Positions 1 to 6,605 of a stretch of DNA of 62,503 nt are shown one piece after another (position 1 is the first letter of the stretch; the number at the start of each line of letters is the position of its first letter). A program made the translations under genes and the position numbers. The notes beneath the pieces were generated by a model that saw only the letters and a program-made list of their open reading frames with translations, did not search any database and was not told the DNA's origin. Source of the DNA: a virus; IMG/VR virus record IMGVR_UViG_3300022602_000095, positions 1-62,503 of that record; one strand, given 5' to 3'.

Positions 1-23
1 CAAAACAATAATACACTATTCAC

Positions 24-248
24 ATGACAGTCAGTGAATTAATACAAAAATTACAAGCATTTGATCCTAATTTAGAGGTATATTGTAGCGGATATGAAGG
101 GGGTTATGATACCCCACAAGAGCCTTTCCAATCTCCTATGAAATTGAATGTACATAGTAAAGAGTTTTGGTACTATGGATTACACGAACTTCATAAAGTA
201 TCTGACACCGTACAACCTGATGCTGAAGCTGTAATCATTCCTAGGTAA
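24..248 (+). CDS. Small conserved phage protein with EGGYD motif
   Basis: A 74-residue soluble protein. It begins with a short helix (TVSELIQKLQAFDPNLEV) followed by the motif YEGGYD near residue 25. This arrangement resembles a family of small phage proteins of unknown function with an EGGYDD-type motif; the resemblance is from memory. The next gene starts one base after its stop (TAAtATG), a junction used repeatedly in this region, so the two are probably co-transcribed. No Shine-Dalgarno sequence is visible upstream. Function unknown. Confidence 0.7.
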   Translation: MTVSELIQKLQAFDPNLEVYCSGYEGGYDTPQEPFQSPMKLNVHSKEFWYYGLHELHKVSDTVQPDAEAVIIPR

Positions 249-249
249 T

Positions 250-480
250 ATGCTGCAATATATCTTTTGGTCTTCGGTTCTAGGTGGTGATGATAAACCT
301 GTTGTTCATCACGGTCATATCACTACCTCACCTCCTGTAGATCAAAGTAGTTGTATGCTTCTTTGTTTGATCTTCTTTGTTGTTATTCCTTTTTTAGTTA
401 TTGGTGTTCCTATTATAGCAATCTGGTGGGATATAAAGAAGCATCCTAATAAGCTTGTAAAGAGGGTAATAAAGAAATAA
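250..480 (+). CDS. Small single-pass membrane protein
   Basis: A 76-residue protein with one strong hydrophobic segment (about residues 36-60) and a lysine-rich C-terminal tail, which predicts a membrane protein with a cytoplasmic tail. It follows the previous stop codon by one base and has no Shine-Dalgarno site, so it is probably translated from the same early transcript. The family is not recognised. One of several tiny membrane proteins in the left 10 kb, possibly acting on the host envelope (inference). Confidence 0.6.
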   Translation: MLQYIFWSSVLGGDDKPVVHHGHITTSPPVDQSSCMLLCLIFFVVIPFLVIGVPIIAIWWDIKKHPNKLVKRVIKK

Positions 481-488
481 ATACTAAT

Positions 489-779
489 ATGATTGGCTTT
501 GATTTCCTTTTAGGCTGGATCATGTTTAACGTATGTTTAGTAGATCTTTTAGATCTTAGATACAACAAAGAACGTTATCTATATATCTTACCAACAATCT
601 GTATTTCATGGATTGGTAAAGGAAAGTCAACAATCTTTAGTTTAATCATCTCTTGGTTAAATCTTGAACTCAGTATCATAGCTGTTAACTTTGATTACTA
701 TTGCGATAAGCTTGAAGAGATAATTGAGTCTATGGATCTTCCTCCAGAAGCAAAAAAAGAAGAAGAAGATAAAGAATAA
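489..779 (+). CDS. Small hydrophobic phage protein
   Basis: A 96-residue protein with a hydrophobic N-terminal two thirds and an acidic, lysine-rich end (EAKKEEEDKE). The first part (FDFLLGW, YNKERYLYILP, WIGKGKS) recalls small phage proteins of unknown function that begin with a similar FDFxxG motif. AATAAATA at 476-483 lies 5 nt before the start and could be a late-type promoter, although neighbouring genes look early. Function unknown. Confidence 0.6.
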   Translation: MIGFDFLLGWIMFNVCLVDLLDLRYNKERYLYILPTICISWIGKGKSTIFSLIISWLNLELSIIAVNFDYYCDKLEEIIESMDLPPEAKKEEEDKE

Positions 780-781
780 TC

Positions 782-810
782 TTGCCGGTCCCTACTATTC
801 TGTATATACT
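782..810 (+). promoter_or_regulatory. Early sigma70-like promoter with short leader
   Basis: -35 TTGCCG (782-787), 17-nt spacer, -10 TATACT (805-810). Unlike most promoters here, no start codon follows 6 nt later. The predicted RNA begins near 817 and has a leader of about 39 nt, rich in A and C and without a Shine-Dalgarno site, before the gene at 856. Confidence 0.7.
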
Positions 811-855
811 GAAAGAGTAAAATAAATCAACAACCCCAACCCCATAACGTTACCT

Positions 856-1029
856 ATGTCAACACAATCTATAATCGTCGCCGTTGTATCAGCCTTTAAC
901 ATCCTATTCTGTGTCTATGAAATGGGCAGAATGTCCGCTGGAGCTCCTATGTCTCTCTTCTCTGCAATTATAATTGCTATCATCTCAGTATTCACTCTAG
1001 CAGATGCCTTTAAGACACCTTCGAAGTAA
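856..1029 (+). CDS. Small two-helix membrane protein
   Basis: A 57-residue protein found by reading the gap between longer ORFs. It has two hydrophobic stretches (about residues 5-20 and 34-50) joined by a short loop (EMGRMSAGAP), so a hairpin membrane protein is likely. The promoter at 782-810 drives it, with a SD-less A/C-rich leader. The next gene begins at 1031, one base after its stop, giving a TAAtATG junction. No family recognised. Confidence 0.6.
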   Translation: MSTQSIIVAVVSAFNILFCVYEMGRMSAGAPMSLFSAIIIAIISVFTLADAFKTPSK

Positions 1030-1030
1030 T

Positions 1031-1288
1031 ATGAACCCTCTTGATAAAACGTTTGTAACTCGTGGTGAGTTTAAGCGAGCTCTTCGTCTTAAAGTATTCA
1101 AAGAGCTTCATATTGATTACAATGATCTACCTGATATTATCTGTATTGATGATCATTATTACGAAGGTATGGATGAGCGAGACGCTGTAATTGCTCTTGA
1201 GGGTATCATTGAAGATATCCAAGATGAACTAAACTATAAGCCTATTCATACAGTTAATGCTCCAACCTATACTTCAATCGATGAATAA
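1031..1288 (+). CDS. Hypothetical acidic early protein
   Basis: An 85-residue protein. The ATG at 1031 was chosen over an upstream in-frame start at 1004 because it gives the common TAAtATG junction and leaves the upstream gene intact. The N-terminal part is basic (RGEFKRALRLKVFKE) and the rest is acidic, with a DDHYYEGMDERD stretch. No domain recognised. The next gene overlaps its last 8 bases. Confidence 0.6.
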   Translation: MNPLDKTFVTRGEFKRALRLKVFKELHIDYNDLPDIICIDDHYYEGMDERDAVIALEGIIEDIQDELNYKPIHTVNAPTYTSIDE

Positions 1289-1472
1289 AACTCCATTTGA
1301 TATTATTAAAGAATTCTACTCGAAAGACGCTTCGTTTCAAGCTAGAACTATAAAGTATGTGAAGGCGCAATTAAAGAAGCTTGGTTATGCTCGACCTAAC
1401 TCCGATCTTATTGATCGAACTATCGTAGAACTCTATTCGACTTGGTCAAAGAATAAGCTTGTGGTTTCCTAA
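1281..1472 (+). CDS. Hypothetical basic early protein
   Basis: A 63-residue, mostly helical basic protein. The start at 1281 overlaps the previous stop (ATGAATAA) and is preferred to an upstream in-frame codon at 1257. The 3' end contains the -35 box of the next gene's promoter. No domain recognised. Confidence 0.55.
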   Translation: MNKTPFDIIKEFYSKDASFQARTIKYVKAQLKKLGYARPNSDLIDRTIVELYSTWSKNKLVVS

Positions 1473-1493
1473 TCCTGGTGCCATAATAAGAGT
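1459..1493 (+). promoter_or_regulatory. Early leaderless promoter for the 1494 gene
   Basis: -35 TTGTGG (1459-1464), 17-nt spacer, -10 CATAAT (1482-1487), then 6 nt to ATG. The expected transcription start coincides with the A of the start codon. Confidence 0.75.
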
Positions 1494-1715
1494 ATGAAAA
1501 ATAAATTCACTGCAAAAGAAATCAATAACTACAAGAGCTACGAAATCGTTCGTAAGTCCGGAGCCTATAATATGTTCTCTTCCCAGGCTCGTCTCTCTAC
1601 AGGCCTTACTAAAGAAGAGTACATTTTTGTAATGGAGAACTATGGAGAGCTGAAGGATGCCGCTGGAGCATTTGACGCCGATAGCTATCTTCTAAAGCAA
1701 ACCGATCATAGCTAA
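1494..1715 (+). CDS. Hypothetical MKNK-type early protein
   Basis: A 73-residue soluble protein starting MKNKFTAKEINNY, the recurrent 5' end ATGAAAAATAA. It is predicted to be translated from a leaderless mRNA made from the promoter at 1459-1487. No domain recognised. A 20-residue membrane protein follows one base after the stop. Confidence 0.65.
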   Translation: MKNKFTAKEINNYKSYEIVRKSGAYNMFSSQARLSTGLTKEEYIFVMENYGELKDAAGAFDADSYLLKQTDHS

Positions 1716-1716
1716 A

Positions 1717-1779
1717 ATGACTGTTGTTTATATATTATTAGCAATCGCTTTGATTTATTATATAAATCGTACAAAGTAA
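1717..1779 (+). CDS. 20-residue membrane microprotein
   Basis: A very short ORF, MTVVYILLAIALIYYINRTK, that is essentially one transmembrane helix with a positively charged end. It starts one base after the preceding stop and is followed by a TAAtATG junction to the next gene, the same spacing as between longer neighbours, which supports it being real. Function unknown; the size and topology fit a small phage effector or an inhibitor of a membrane protein (inference). Confidence 0.45.
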   Translation: MTVVYILLAIALIYYINRTK

Positions 1780-1780
1780 T

Positions 1781-1969
1781 ATGACATACCAAGACTTTAT
1801 AGATAAGATTCATCTTATCGGATGCTACAACGATCCCGTTAAACTTATGTCAATGCACACCAATGATGTGTTCAAGATTACAACCTGGCACGAAGCCAAA
1901 GAAGATGTTCCATACGAGAGTATTGAGAAAGGTCAGCTCATCTTTGATATCGAACTAAACAATTACTAA
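1781..1969 (+). CDS. Hypothetical early protein
   Basis: A 62-residue soluble acidic protein (MTYQDFIDKIHLIGCYNDP). It is linked to both neighbours by one-base TAAtATG junctions, so it belongs to the 1494-2180 operon. No domain recognised. Confidence 0.6.
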   Translation: MTYQDFIDKIHLIGCYNDPVKLMSMHTNDVFKITTWHEAKEDVPYESIEKGQLIFDIELNNY

Positions 1970-1970
1970 T

Positions 1971-2180
1971 ATGGAAACAAAAGGTATAGCACTTTATATT
2001 AAATTCAACGGTCGTGGATGGTGTGTATGGCACGCTCCAGATGACGAACTCATCGCTATCCCCGAAGATGAGAAAGCCTTTACAGAGAATGATATGATCG
2101 ATCTACGAACTTATCTTTACAACGAAGGTTTCTTCGCTGACTTCTTTAAGAAGAAGTTAGATTTTCTCGACAACCTTTAA
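1971..2180 (+). CDS. Hypothetical early protein, operon end
   Basis: A 69-residue acidic protein with an aromatic GRGWCVWH motif near residue 15 and a C-terminal FFADFFKKKLDF stretch. It is the last gene before a hairpin region and the convergent HNH gene. No domain recognised. Confidence 0.6.
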   Translation: METKGIALYIKFNGRGWCVWHAPDDELIAIPEDEKAFTENDMIDLRTYLYNEGFFADFFKKKLDFLDNL

Positions 2181-2189
2181 TTTTATAGC

Positions 2190-2259
2190 AGTTCAACAGT
2201 AGAGTGTAGAGAGATTCTACACCCCGCCTTTTTTATTGCGGCATTTATCAGTTGAACTG
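2190..2259. terminator. Convergent hairpin/terminator region
   Basis: Contains the hairpin GTGTAGA-gaga-TTCTACAC followed by a C/T-rich run ending in TTTTTT. An outer inverted repeat, CAGTTCAAC (2190-2198) and GTTGAACTG (2251-2259), spans it and includes the stop of the HNH gene. It probably ends the plus-strand early operon and perhaps the minus-strand HNH transcript. Confidence 0.5.
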
Positions 2260-2895
2260 TTTCTCTTTTATATCACTACCGTCTATGGGTCTCGATAAAT
2301 TATCTACAGCCCAAAGAGGGCGCAGATTAGAGTAATGAAAGCATTCCTTTTGTTGTACAGGATCGGTTAAATCAAAAGTATTACAAGGTTTGATATGATC
2401 GACATGCCATCCTTTGTGAGAGTAATTTTCCCAGGACATTCCTGGAAGCCATAATGATTCGAGATGTTTTTTAAGCTCATTGAGTGTGCAACCTAAAAGA
2501 GTTAAAGTTGTTTGATTTTTAATTGCTTTTTGAGATTTTAATGCAGTGCTAACTCTCGATCTCTGTGTTTTTACTAATTTATATTGAAGATTGTTTTCAA
2601 ATCTAATTCGCTCACATGTATGTGCCTTTTCCTTGTTATTGCTATACCATTTTTTTGCATTAGCAATACATTTACTTTTATTTTTCTTCTGATATGATCG
2701 TACAGTTGTCAAGTGTTTCTCTTTATTTTCGCTATAGTATTGTCGTGTATCTGCTAGGCATTTATCACGATTTTTGTAATAATAATCAAGTGTAGCTTTA
2801 CTTCTCTTCTCTCTATTACGTTGATAGCTTAAACGATTAGCTAAACGTCTTTTCTCAATTTTAGAGAGTTCTTGTGTGGTATTATTTGTGTTCAT
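2248..2895 (-). CDS. HNH homing-type endonuclease with Y-x-x-N-K repeats
   Basis: A 215-residue basic protein. Residues about 20-95 form tandem 16-17-residue repeats with an aromatic-x-x-N-(K/R) core (SYQRNREK, YYKNRDK, YYSENKEK, YQKKNKSK, WYSNNKEK), a likely DNA-contacting array. The C-terminal part is an HNH nuclease: LPGMSWENY, WHVDHIKPC with catalytic His, and NLRPLWAVDN. The ATG at 2895 is chosen over 2943 because its paralogue at 4315-5085 starts equivalently and TATAAGTA lies just upstream. It is opposite in strand to the early genes, which is typical of a free-standing homing endonuclease. Confidence 0.85.
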   Translation of the reverse strand: MNTNNTTQELSKIEKRRLANRLSYQRNREKRSKATLDYYYKNRDKCLADTRQYYSENKEKHLTTVRSYQKKNKSKCIANAKKWYSNNKEKAHTCERIRFENNLQYKLVKTQRSRVSTALKSQKAIKNQTTLTLLGCTLNELKKHLESLWLPGMSWENYSHKGWHVDHIKPCNTFDLTDPVQQKECFHYSNLRPLWAVDNLSRPIDGSDIKEKQFN

Positions 2896-2910
2896 AGTAT
2901 ATATACTTAT

Positions 2911-2983
2911 ATCCCTAGGTGCGCTTTTGCATACAATCTGCAAAGGTATTTGTGTTCATAGTAAAACCAATGCACCTAGGGAT
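2911..2983 (-). repeat. 73-nt composite hairpin element, copy 1
   Basis: Outer arms ATCCCTAGGTGC (2911-2922) and GCACCTAGGGAT (2972-2983) pair perfectly. An inner 6-bp stem, TTTGCA/TGCAAA, has loop TACAATC. A 17-bp direct repeat (2883-2899 and 2947-2963) places a second copy of the HNH start region inside the element. The element at 5101-5173 has exactly the same segment lengths with different but complementary arms. On the plus strand it resembles a terminator, since the stem is followed by ATTTTCTT. Confidence 0.75.
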
Positions 2984-2990
2984 TTTCTTA

Positions 2991-3025
2991 TTGCAATTTC
3001 CTTCAGATTTCATCATAATGTATGC
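2991..3025 (+). promoter_or_regulatory. Early leaderless promoter for the 3026 gene
   Basis: -35 TTGCAA (2991-2996), 17-nt spacer, -10 CATAAT (3014-3019), then 6 nt to ATG. It sits directly after the 73-nt hairpin element. Confidence 0.75.
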
Positions 3026-3241
3026 ATGAAGAATAAGAAAGAACCAATCAATGGAGCAATTATCGAAGCTGTCGACGTCCGCTCTGGAGTCCATCAGTAT
3101 GACCCACAGAACAAGACAGTTGTTGAGATCTCTTTCAAGGGATACAACAGCAATTACATTCAGGTAGTTGATATGAATACAGCACGCTCGTTGATGAACC
3201 AACTCAAAGAGATTCTTCCTCCTAACTATGTCAACCTTTAA
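3026..3241 (+). CDS. Hypothetical MKNK-type early protein
   Basis: A 71-residue soluble protein (MKNKKEPINGAIIEAVDV). The start at 3026 is fixed by a leaderless promoter 6 nt upstream; a longer in-frame ORF from 2876 would read antisense through the HNH start and hairpin and is rejected. No domain recognised. The next gene overlaps its last 14 bases. Confidence 0.65.
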   Translation: MKNKKEPINGAIIEAVDVRSGVHQYDPQNKTVVEISFKGYNSNYIQVVDMNTARSLMNQLKEILPPNYVNL

Positions 3242-3500
3242 GAGAAAGTATTGGTATCCTATCTCAGTTGATATCGAGATAGGATTAACAAAGCTTCGTC
3301 GATTTGTTGATAAACTTTATCTGAAAGTCTGGCGATTTATTCTAGCATTCTGGATTGTTCTCTGTCTATCCTGGGGCTATCTAATGTTCATGCGTGACTA
3401 TAATCTTCTATCAAATCACGCAGATCTTGATGCTCCTTTCCAACCCTATTATACTAACTGGAACACCTATGGAGCCCCAGGTCAAGATCCTCCAAAATAA
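3228..3500 (+). CDS. Single-pass membrane protein
   Basis: A 90-residue protein with a basic N-terminus, one transmembrane segment at about residues 36-55 (WRFILAFWIVLCLSWGYLMF) and a Pro/Tyr-rich C-terminal part of about 35 residues, probably periplasmic. It overlaps the preceding gene. No family recognised. Confidence 0.55.
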   Translation: MSTFKRKYWYPISVDIEIGLTKLRRFVDKLYLKVWRFILAFWIVLCLSWGYLMFMRDYNLLSNHADLDAPFQPYYTNWNTYGAPGQDPPK

Positions 3501-3503
3501 AGC

Positions 3504-3538
3504 TTGTAACTTCCTTTCAATCTAGCCATAATAAGAGT
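3504..3538 (+). promoter_or_regulatory. Early leaderless promoter for the 3539 gene
   Basis: -35 TTGTAA (3504-3509), 17-nt spacer, -10 CATAAT (3527-3532), 6 nt to ATG. Confidence 0.8.
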
Positions 3539-3892
3539 ATGAAAAATAAAGCAACTGCAATAAACAACAACGTAAATAAGAAAGCAATCCTAGAGTATAT
3601 GACTTGGTCATCTCCCTTGAACCAAGCTTTTATTATAGAAGCTCTAGGAAGAGATAACATTGAGTTTACTTATGAAGGCAAGGAGACTAATATCACAAAA
3701 GTGAAGCAAGCTATTAAACTCTTCGGTGCTGATCGAATTATGAATGCCCTTAAGTCCTATGCTTCGGAAGTTTGGAATGAAAAAGAGCTGCTTAAAAAGC
3801 AAATGAAAGGTTGTTTTATTAGTGCTGATGCCTGGATTCAGTGTGCTAATGAGGCTCTAAGACTTACAAGTTCGGAGAGGGTTTGGAGTTAA
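3539..3892 (+). CDS. Hypothetical MKNK-type early protein
   Basis: A 117-residue, mostly helical protein starting MKNKATAINNN. Its middle (SSPLNQAFIIEAL, IKLFGADRIMNAL) suggests a compact helical fold; no known domain is recognised. It has its own leaderless early promoter. A 70-residue gene follows 12 nt after the stop. Confidence 0.65.
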   Translation: MKNKATAINNNVNKKAILEYMTWSSPLNQAFIIEALGRDNIEFTYEGKETNITKVKQAIKLFGADRIMNALKSYASEVWNEKELLKKQMKGCFISADAWIQCANEALRLTSSERVWS

Positions 3893-3904
3893 TTTTTTTA
3901 CAAA

Positions 3905-4117
3905 ATGATCAATCTACAAACTTACGTTGATAAAGTCTGGGCGAGCTCCGATCGAGGTGAGAAGATTAAACACCTGACAGAGATGGTAAACGCATCTACT
4001 GCTAAAAAACTCACAAAGATTAAAACCCTTCGCGACATGACTCGTATGAGTAGTACTCAATTGGATTTCCTAGCAAGTAATTATTCAATGTCTGGAATTG
4101 GAATGAAAGTTATTTAA
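3905..4117 (+). CDS. Hypothetical basic early protein
   Basis: A 70-residue basic helical protein (MINLQTYVDKVWASSDRGEK). No domain recognised. It is joined to the next reading frame by a TAAtATG junction. Confidence 0.55.
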   Translation: MINLQTYVDKVWASSDRGEKIKHLTEMVNASTAKKLTKIKTLRDMTRMSSTQLDFLASNYSMSGIGMKVI

Positions 4118-4118
4118 T

Positions 4119-4311
4119 ATGATTAAGTACTTAGGTGAAGGAACAGCCTAAGTTAGAACAACTTGTAGAGATTTTAACCGTACAAGGAAAAGAACCGCGT
4201 AGTATTATTAGCATCCTTTGTTCTATAATTAAGCAGCAAATGATGTACGGTGGTACTTTAGAAGATAAGATTAACTTTCACATTGAAGAAGCCAAAAAAA
4301 GAAGCTTGTAA
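4119..4311 (+). pseudogene. Early gene with apparent +1 frameshift
   Basis: The expected start (TAAtATG junction, ATG 4119) reads only MIKYLGEGTA before a stop. The +1 frame continues for 58 codons to 4311 with good coding character (EQPKLEQLVEILTVQG, ending EEAKKRSL). That frame could also start at GTG 4135, but no ribosome site is visible. Options are a decayed gene, a sequencing indel, a programmed +1 shift near TTA-GGT-GAA, or a GTG-started gene with an overlapping leader peptide. The 3' end overlaps AAGCTTGTAATTC, an orphan early -35 element. Confidence 0.45.
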
Positions 4312-4314
4312 TTC

Positions 4315-5085
4315 TTAATATCTCTTCCCATTGTAAAACGATCCTTTTGAACAATTATCTTTACTCCAAAGCGGTTGAAGATTTGTGTAGTGAAAACATT
4401 GTTTTTGCTGTTCCTTATCGGTTAAATCAAACGAAACACAAGGTTTAATGTGATCAATATGCCATCCGTGTGACGTGTAATTATCCCAAGACATTCCTGG
4501 TAGCCAATGTTTTTCAAGATGTGTTCTCAACTCATTCAATGAACAACCAAGTAATGTCTCTATTCGTTTTGAGTGTGTATTGTTCGCTCTTTTAAGAGCC
4601 CCTCTAATTCTAGATCTACACTTTACAGATAGCTTGAATTGTATATCATTATGGTATCGATCAGTAAACCATGTATTGATCTTTTCTCTATTCTTTGTAC
4701 TCCATTCTTTAGCACGAACAATACACTGCTCTTTATTTCTTTGATAATAATCTCTGCTCTGTTGTGATTTTATATCTTTGTTTTCTTGATATAAATTCTT
4801 ACTTTTCTGCAATACAATATTTTTATTTTTTTGATAGTATTTTTTACATTTAATAGACAGTACATCTTTATTTTCTTGATAACGTATCTTGTGTTGTTGC
4901 AATATAGTATCTTTATTTTTGGTGTAGTATTGTTGTGTAGTTAATATACATCTCTCTTTATTATTCTCGTAGTAATTACGAGCTGCTCTTTTTCTCTTTT
5001 CTTTATTACGTTGATAGCTTAAACGATTAGCTAATCTTCTTTTCTCAATTTGAGATAGTTCTTGTGTAGTATTATCGTCCTTCAT
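4315..5085 (-). CDS. HNH homing-type endonuclease with expanded Y-x-x-N-K repeats
   Basis: A 256-residue paralogue of the 2248-2895 gene. The N-terminus is nearly identical (TTQELSQIEKRRLANRLSY) and the repeat array is longer, with about eight 15-17-residue units such as YYENNKER, YYTKNKDT, YQENKDV, YYQKNKNI and YYQRNKEQ. The C-terminal HNH domain has LPGMSWDNY, WHIDHIKPC and NLQPLWSKDN. CATAAATA ends 7 nt before the ATG and is a T4-type late promoter. The gene lies between an orphan early -35 element (4303-4313) and an early gene, as if inserted into a promoter. Confidence 0.85.
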   Translation of the reverse strand: MKDDNTTQELSQIEKRRLANRLSYQRNKEKRKRAARNYYENNKERCILTTQQYYTKNKDTILQQHKIRYQENKDVLSIKCKKYYQKNKNIVLQKSKNLYQENKDIKSQQSRDYYQRNKEQCIVRAKEWSTKNREKINTWFTDRYHNDIQFKLSVKCRSRIRGALKRANNTHSKRIETLLGCSLNELRTHLEKHWLPGMSWDNYTSHGWHIDHIKPCVSFDLTDKEQQKQCFHYTNLQPLWSKDNCSKGSFYNGKRY

Positions 5086-5100
5086 GCATAATTATTTATG

Positions 5101-5173
5101 TCTCCGAACGCTCTTTCCGTATACATTCTACGGATTGTGTAGTCCTTCATGCAGAAGATTCAGCGTTCGGAGA
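5101..5173 (-). repeat. 73-nt composite hairpin element, copy 2
   Basis: Outer arms TCTCCGAACGCT (5101-5112) and AGCGTTCGGAGA (5162-5173), inner stem TCCGTA/TACGGA with loop TACATTC, then a 27-nt segment holding a second ATGAAGGAC copy of the HNH start. Segment lengths (12-3-6-7-6-27-12) match the element at 2911-2983 exactly while both stems differ and remain complementary. Confidence 0.75.
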
Positions 5174-5181
5174 TTTTTTTA

Positions 5182-5216
5182 TTGCCGATTCATAATTTTT
5201 CCACCATAATGGTGTT
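5182..5216 (+). promoter_or_regulatory. Early leaderless promoter for the 5217 gene
   Basis: -35 TTGCCG (5182-5187), 17-nt spacer, -10 CATAAT (5205-5210), 6 nt to ATG. Confidence 0.75.
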
Positions 5217-5405
5217 ATGAAAAATAAAAACGAAGAATACATCGGTTGGATAGCTGATTACCTCCAGGACCTAGAATACAAGTACTCGGAGAGATCAATG
5301 GATCGAGAAAAGTTCCTGTTAGTTAATGAGATCTTGGAGACAATTCAGGAGAAGTATAGTGAGATGGTTCTAGGTATTCCTTCCGACCACGAAGAAGAAG
5401 CTTGA
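5217..5405 (+). CDS. Hypothetical MKNK-type acidic protein
   Basis: A 62-residue acidic helical protein (MKNKNEEYIGWIADYLQ...), ending DHEEEA. It has its own leaderless promoter, and the promoter of the next gene overlaps its stop. No domain recognised. Confidence 0.65.
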   Translation: MKNKNEEYIGWIADYLQDLEYKYSERSMDREKFLLVNEILETIQEKYSEMVLGIPSDHEEEA

Positions 5406-5436
5406 AATTCCTTTTGAATTCCTTTATACTAATAGT
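5402..5436 (+). promoter_or_regulatory. Early leaderless promoter for the 5437 gene
   Basis: -35 TTGAAA (5402-5407), 17-nt spacer containing TTCC, -10 TATACT (5425-5430), 6 nt to ATG. This is close to the family consensus. Confidence 0.85.
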
Positions 5437-5664
5437 ATGAAAAATAAAGAAAGAAAGACGTTCGAAGAAGTAATGACAGAGTATAAGACCCTCGGGGATA
5501 TGTTCCAGAGGATGGTTAGGAAGACTGCCTCATTGGAGTTAAAGGAATGGGGTGTAGAAGAGATAGGGTCATCGGATATTAACCATCAGATTGTTTCCCT
5601 CTATAACTCATATGGCGGGTTTGACGAGATTGTCCGTCATGGTTTGGATCTAGTTCGGAGTTAA
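5437..5664 (+). CDS. Hypothetical MKNK-type early protein
   Basis: A 75-residue soluble helical protein (MKNKERKTFEEVMTEYK). Its promoter gives a leaderless mRNA. No domain recognised; probably co-transcribed with the next gene 7 nt downstream. Confidence 0.65.
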   Translation: MKNKERKTFEEVMTEYKTLGDMFQRMVRKTASLELKEWGVEEIGSSDINHQIVSLYNSYGGFDEIVRHGLDLVRS

Positions 5665-5671
5665 TATAACA

Positions 5672-5884
5672 ATGGAATACAAACTCATTCAATATAGAGA
5701 TAAGGATCTAAAGAAGTTCAATGATGATATCAATAAGCTTCTGAAGGATGGATGGACCTTACATGAAGATCTACGGATTATTACTATAGAACAAACCGAT
5801 GAAAAGGATGGTTATGTAGTTAATAGTCAGCAGCTACAGAAGGAAGAGGATAAACCCCAGCTTGGGTTTAATGTAAAGAAATAA
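5672..5884 (+). CDS. DUF1737-like small protein
   Basis: A 70-residue protein. Residues 1-35 (YKLIQYRDKDLKKFNDDINK followed by LLKDGWTLHEDL) match the pattern of the DUF1737 family, in which a short beta strand and helix precede a GW motif. The C-terminal half is charged. Family function is unknown. It follows the 5437 gene closely, and its stop abuts the promoter of the next gene. Confidence 0.6.
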   Translation: MEYKLIQYRDKDLKKFNDDINKLLKDGWTLHEDLRIITIEQTDEKDGYVVNSQQLQKEEDKPQLGFNVKK

Positions 5885-5889
5885 GAAGC

Positions 5890-5924
5890 TTGAAATTCCT
5901 TTTTGATTACTGTATTATACTAAT
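5890..5924 (+). promoter_or_regulatory. Early leaderless promoter for the 5925 gene
   Basis: -35 TTGAAA (5890-5895), 17-nt spacer, -10 TATTAT (5913-5918), 6 nt to ATG. Confidence 0.8.
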
Positions 5925-6191
5925 ATGAAAAAAGCTAAGATTGAGGATGTACTCAATACAATCTCCGAACTTAGTAGGAGGAGGGAAGAGAGAGATAATC
6001 CTTACCGTAAAGTAAACGAACTTCAATCTATTATAGGAAGTACAATCAATGGCGTATATCCTAGCCTTCAGGAAGCCATTAACATTAGATACAAGAAGAT
6101 TAAAGAAGAAGTTGATGGACTAAAACCTATTCGTAAACCTTTTAGTAGCGGGATGGAGGATGAGATGCTCGTAAGAGAGTATGATTGGTAA
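5925..6191 (+). CDS. Hypothetical early protein, possible paralogue of the 8552 gene
   Basis: An 88-residue basic/acidic helical protein (MKKAKIEDVLNTISELSRR). The 8552-8809 product aligns by eye over most of its length (SELxxxxEE..., a central hydrophobic patch, YxxIKEEVDGLKPI versus YNNVKKEMDTFEPL), so the two may be diverged duplicates. It has its own leaderless promoter. Function unknown. Confidence 0.6.
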   Translation: MKKAKIEDVLNTISELSRRREERDNPYRKVNELQSIIGSTINGVYPSLQEAINIRYKKIKEEVDGLKPIRKPFSSGMEDEMLVREYDW

Positions 6192-6200
6192 TAGTAAAGC

Positions 6201-6236
6201 TTGAAATTCCTAATTAAATTCCAATAGAATAATAGT
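6201..6236 (+). promoter_or_regulatory. Early leaderless promoter for the 6237 gene
   Basis: -35 TTGAAA (6201-6206), 18-nt spacer, -10 TAGAAT (6225-6230), 6 nt to ATG. Confidence 0.7.
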
Positions 6237-6437
6237 ATGAAAATTGAACTAGAGATCTCAAACGACGAGGTAAAAACAATCATCGAAGCATGTAAGGATC
6301 AAGGGATTGATGTTACTGTAGATGACGTGAAGGAACAGTTAGAGGAATGGTTTCATGCTACAGTAGAGGACTATAATGAACCGAGGATGGATGACATCAT
6401 TAGCTCCCTAATTGATCTAGCTGACAATCCTTCCTAA
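6237..6437 (+). CDS. Hypothetical acidic early protein
   Basis: A 66-residue strongly acidic protein (MKIELEISNDEVKTIIEACK). The acidic surface would suit a protein-binding or DNA-mimic role, but nothing specific supports that. The next gene starts immediately after its stop. Confidence 0.65.
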   Translation: MKIELEISNDEVKTIIEACKDQGIDVTVDDVKEQLEEWFHATVEDYNEPRMDDIISSLIDLADNPS

Positions 6438-6605
6438 ATGAATTACGACGTTACCGTCTATGATCTAGAAGGAAATGAAGTAAAGAAGTTCTATAACTTC
6501 AATGATATAGACGCCACAAACATGTATAGTTACTACGTTACTAACGATGACTATGTAGTAAAAGTAAAAGAGACAGAGTTATTCTATAGTCAAAAAGACA
6601 GATAA
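6438..6605 (+). CDS. Small early protein, all-beta
   Basis: A 55-residue protein (MNYDVTVYDLEGNEVKKFYN...) with alternating strand-like residues, starting directly after the upstream stop with no gap. No domain recognised. It is the last gene before a 400-bp non-coding stretch. Confidence 0.55.
   Translation: MNYDVTVYDLEGNEVKKFYNFNDIDATNMYSYYVTNDDYVVKVKETELFYSQKDR

Noticed and set aside
2915-3202. 95-residue minus-strand ORF across the hairpin and 3026 gene
   Set aside because: It is antisense to a gene with its own promoter and includes the hairpin arms; a shadow ORF.
2911-5173. The two 73-nt hairpins as IS200/IS605 ends
   Set aside because: No TnpA or TnpB gene is present, and the arms are perfect and outer rather than subterminal imperfect hairpins.
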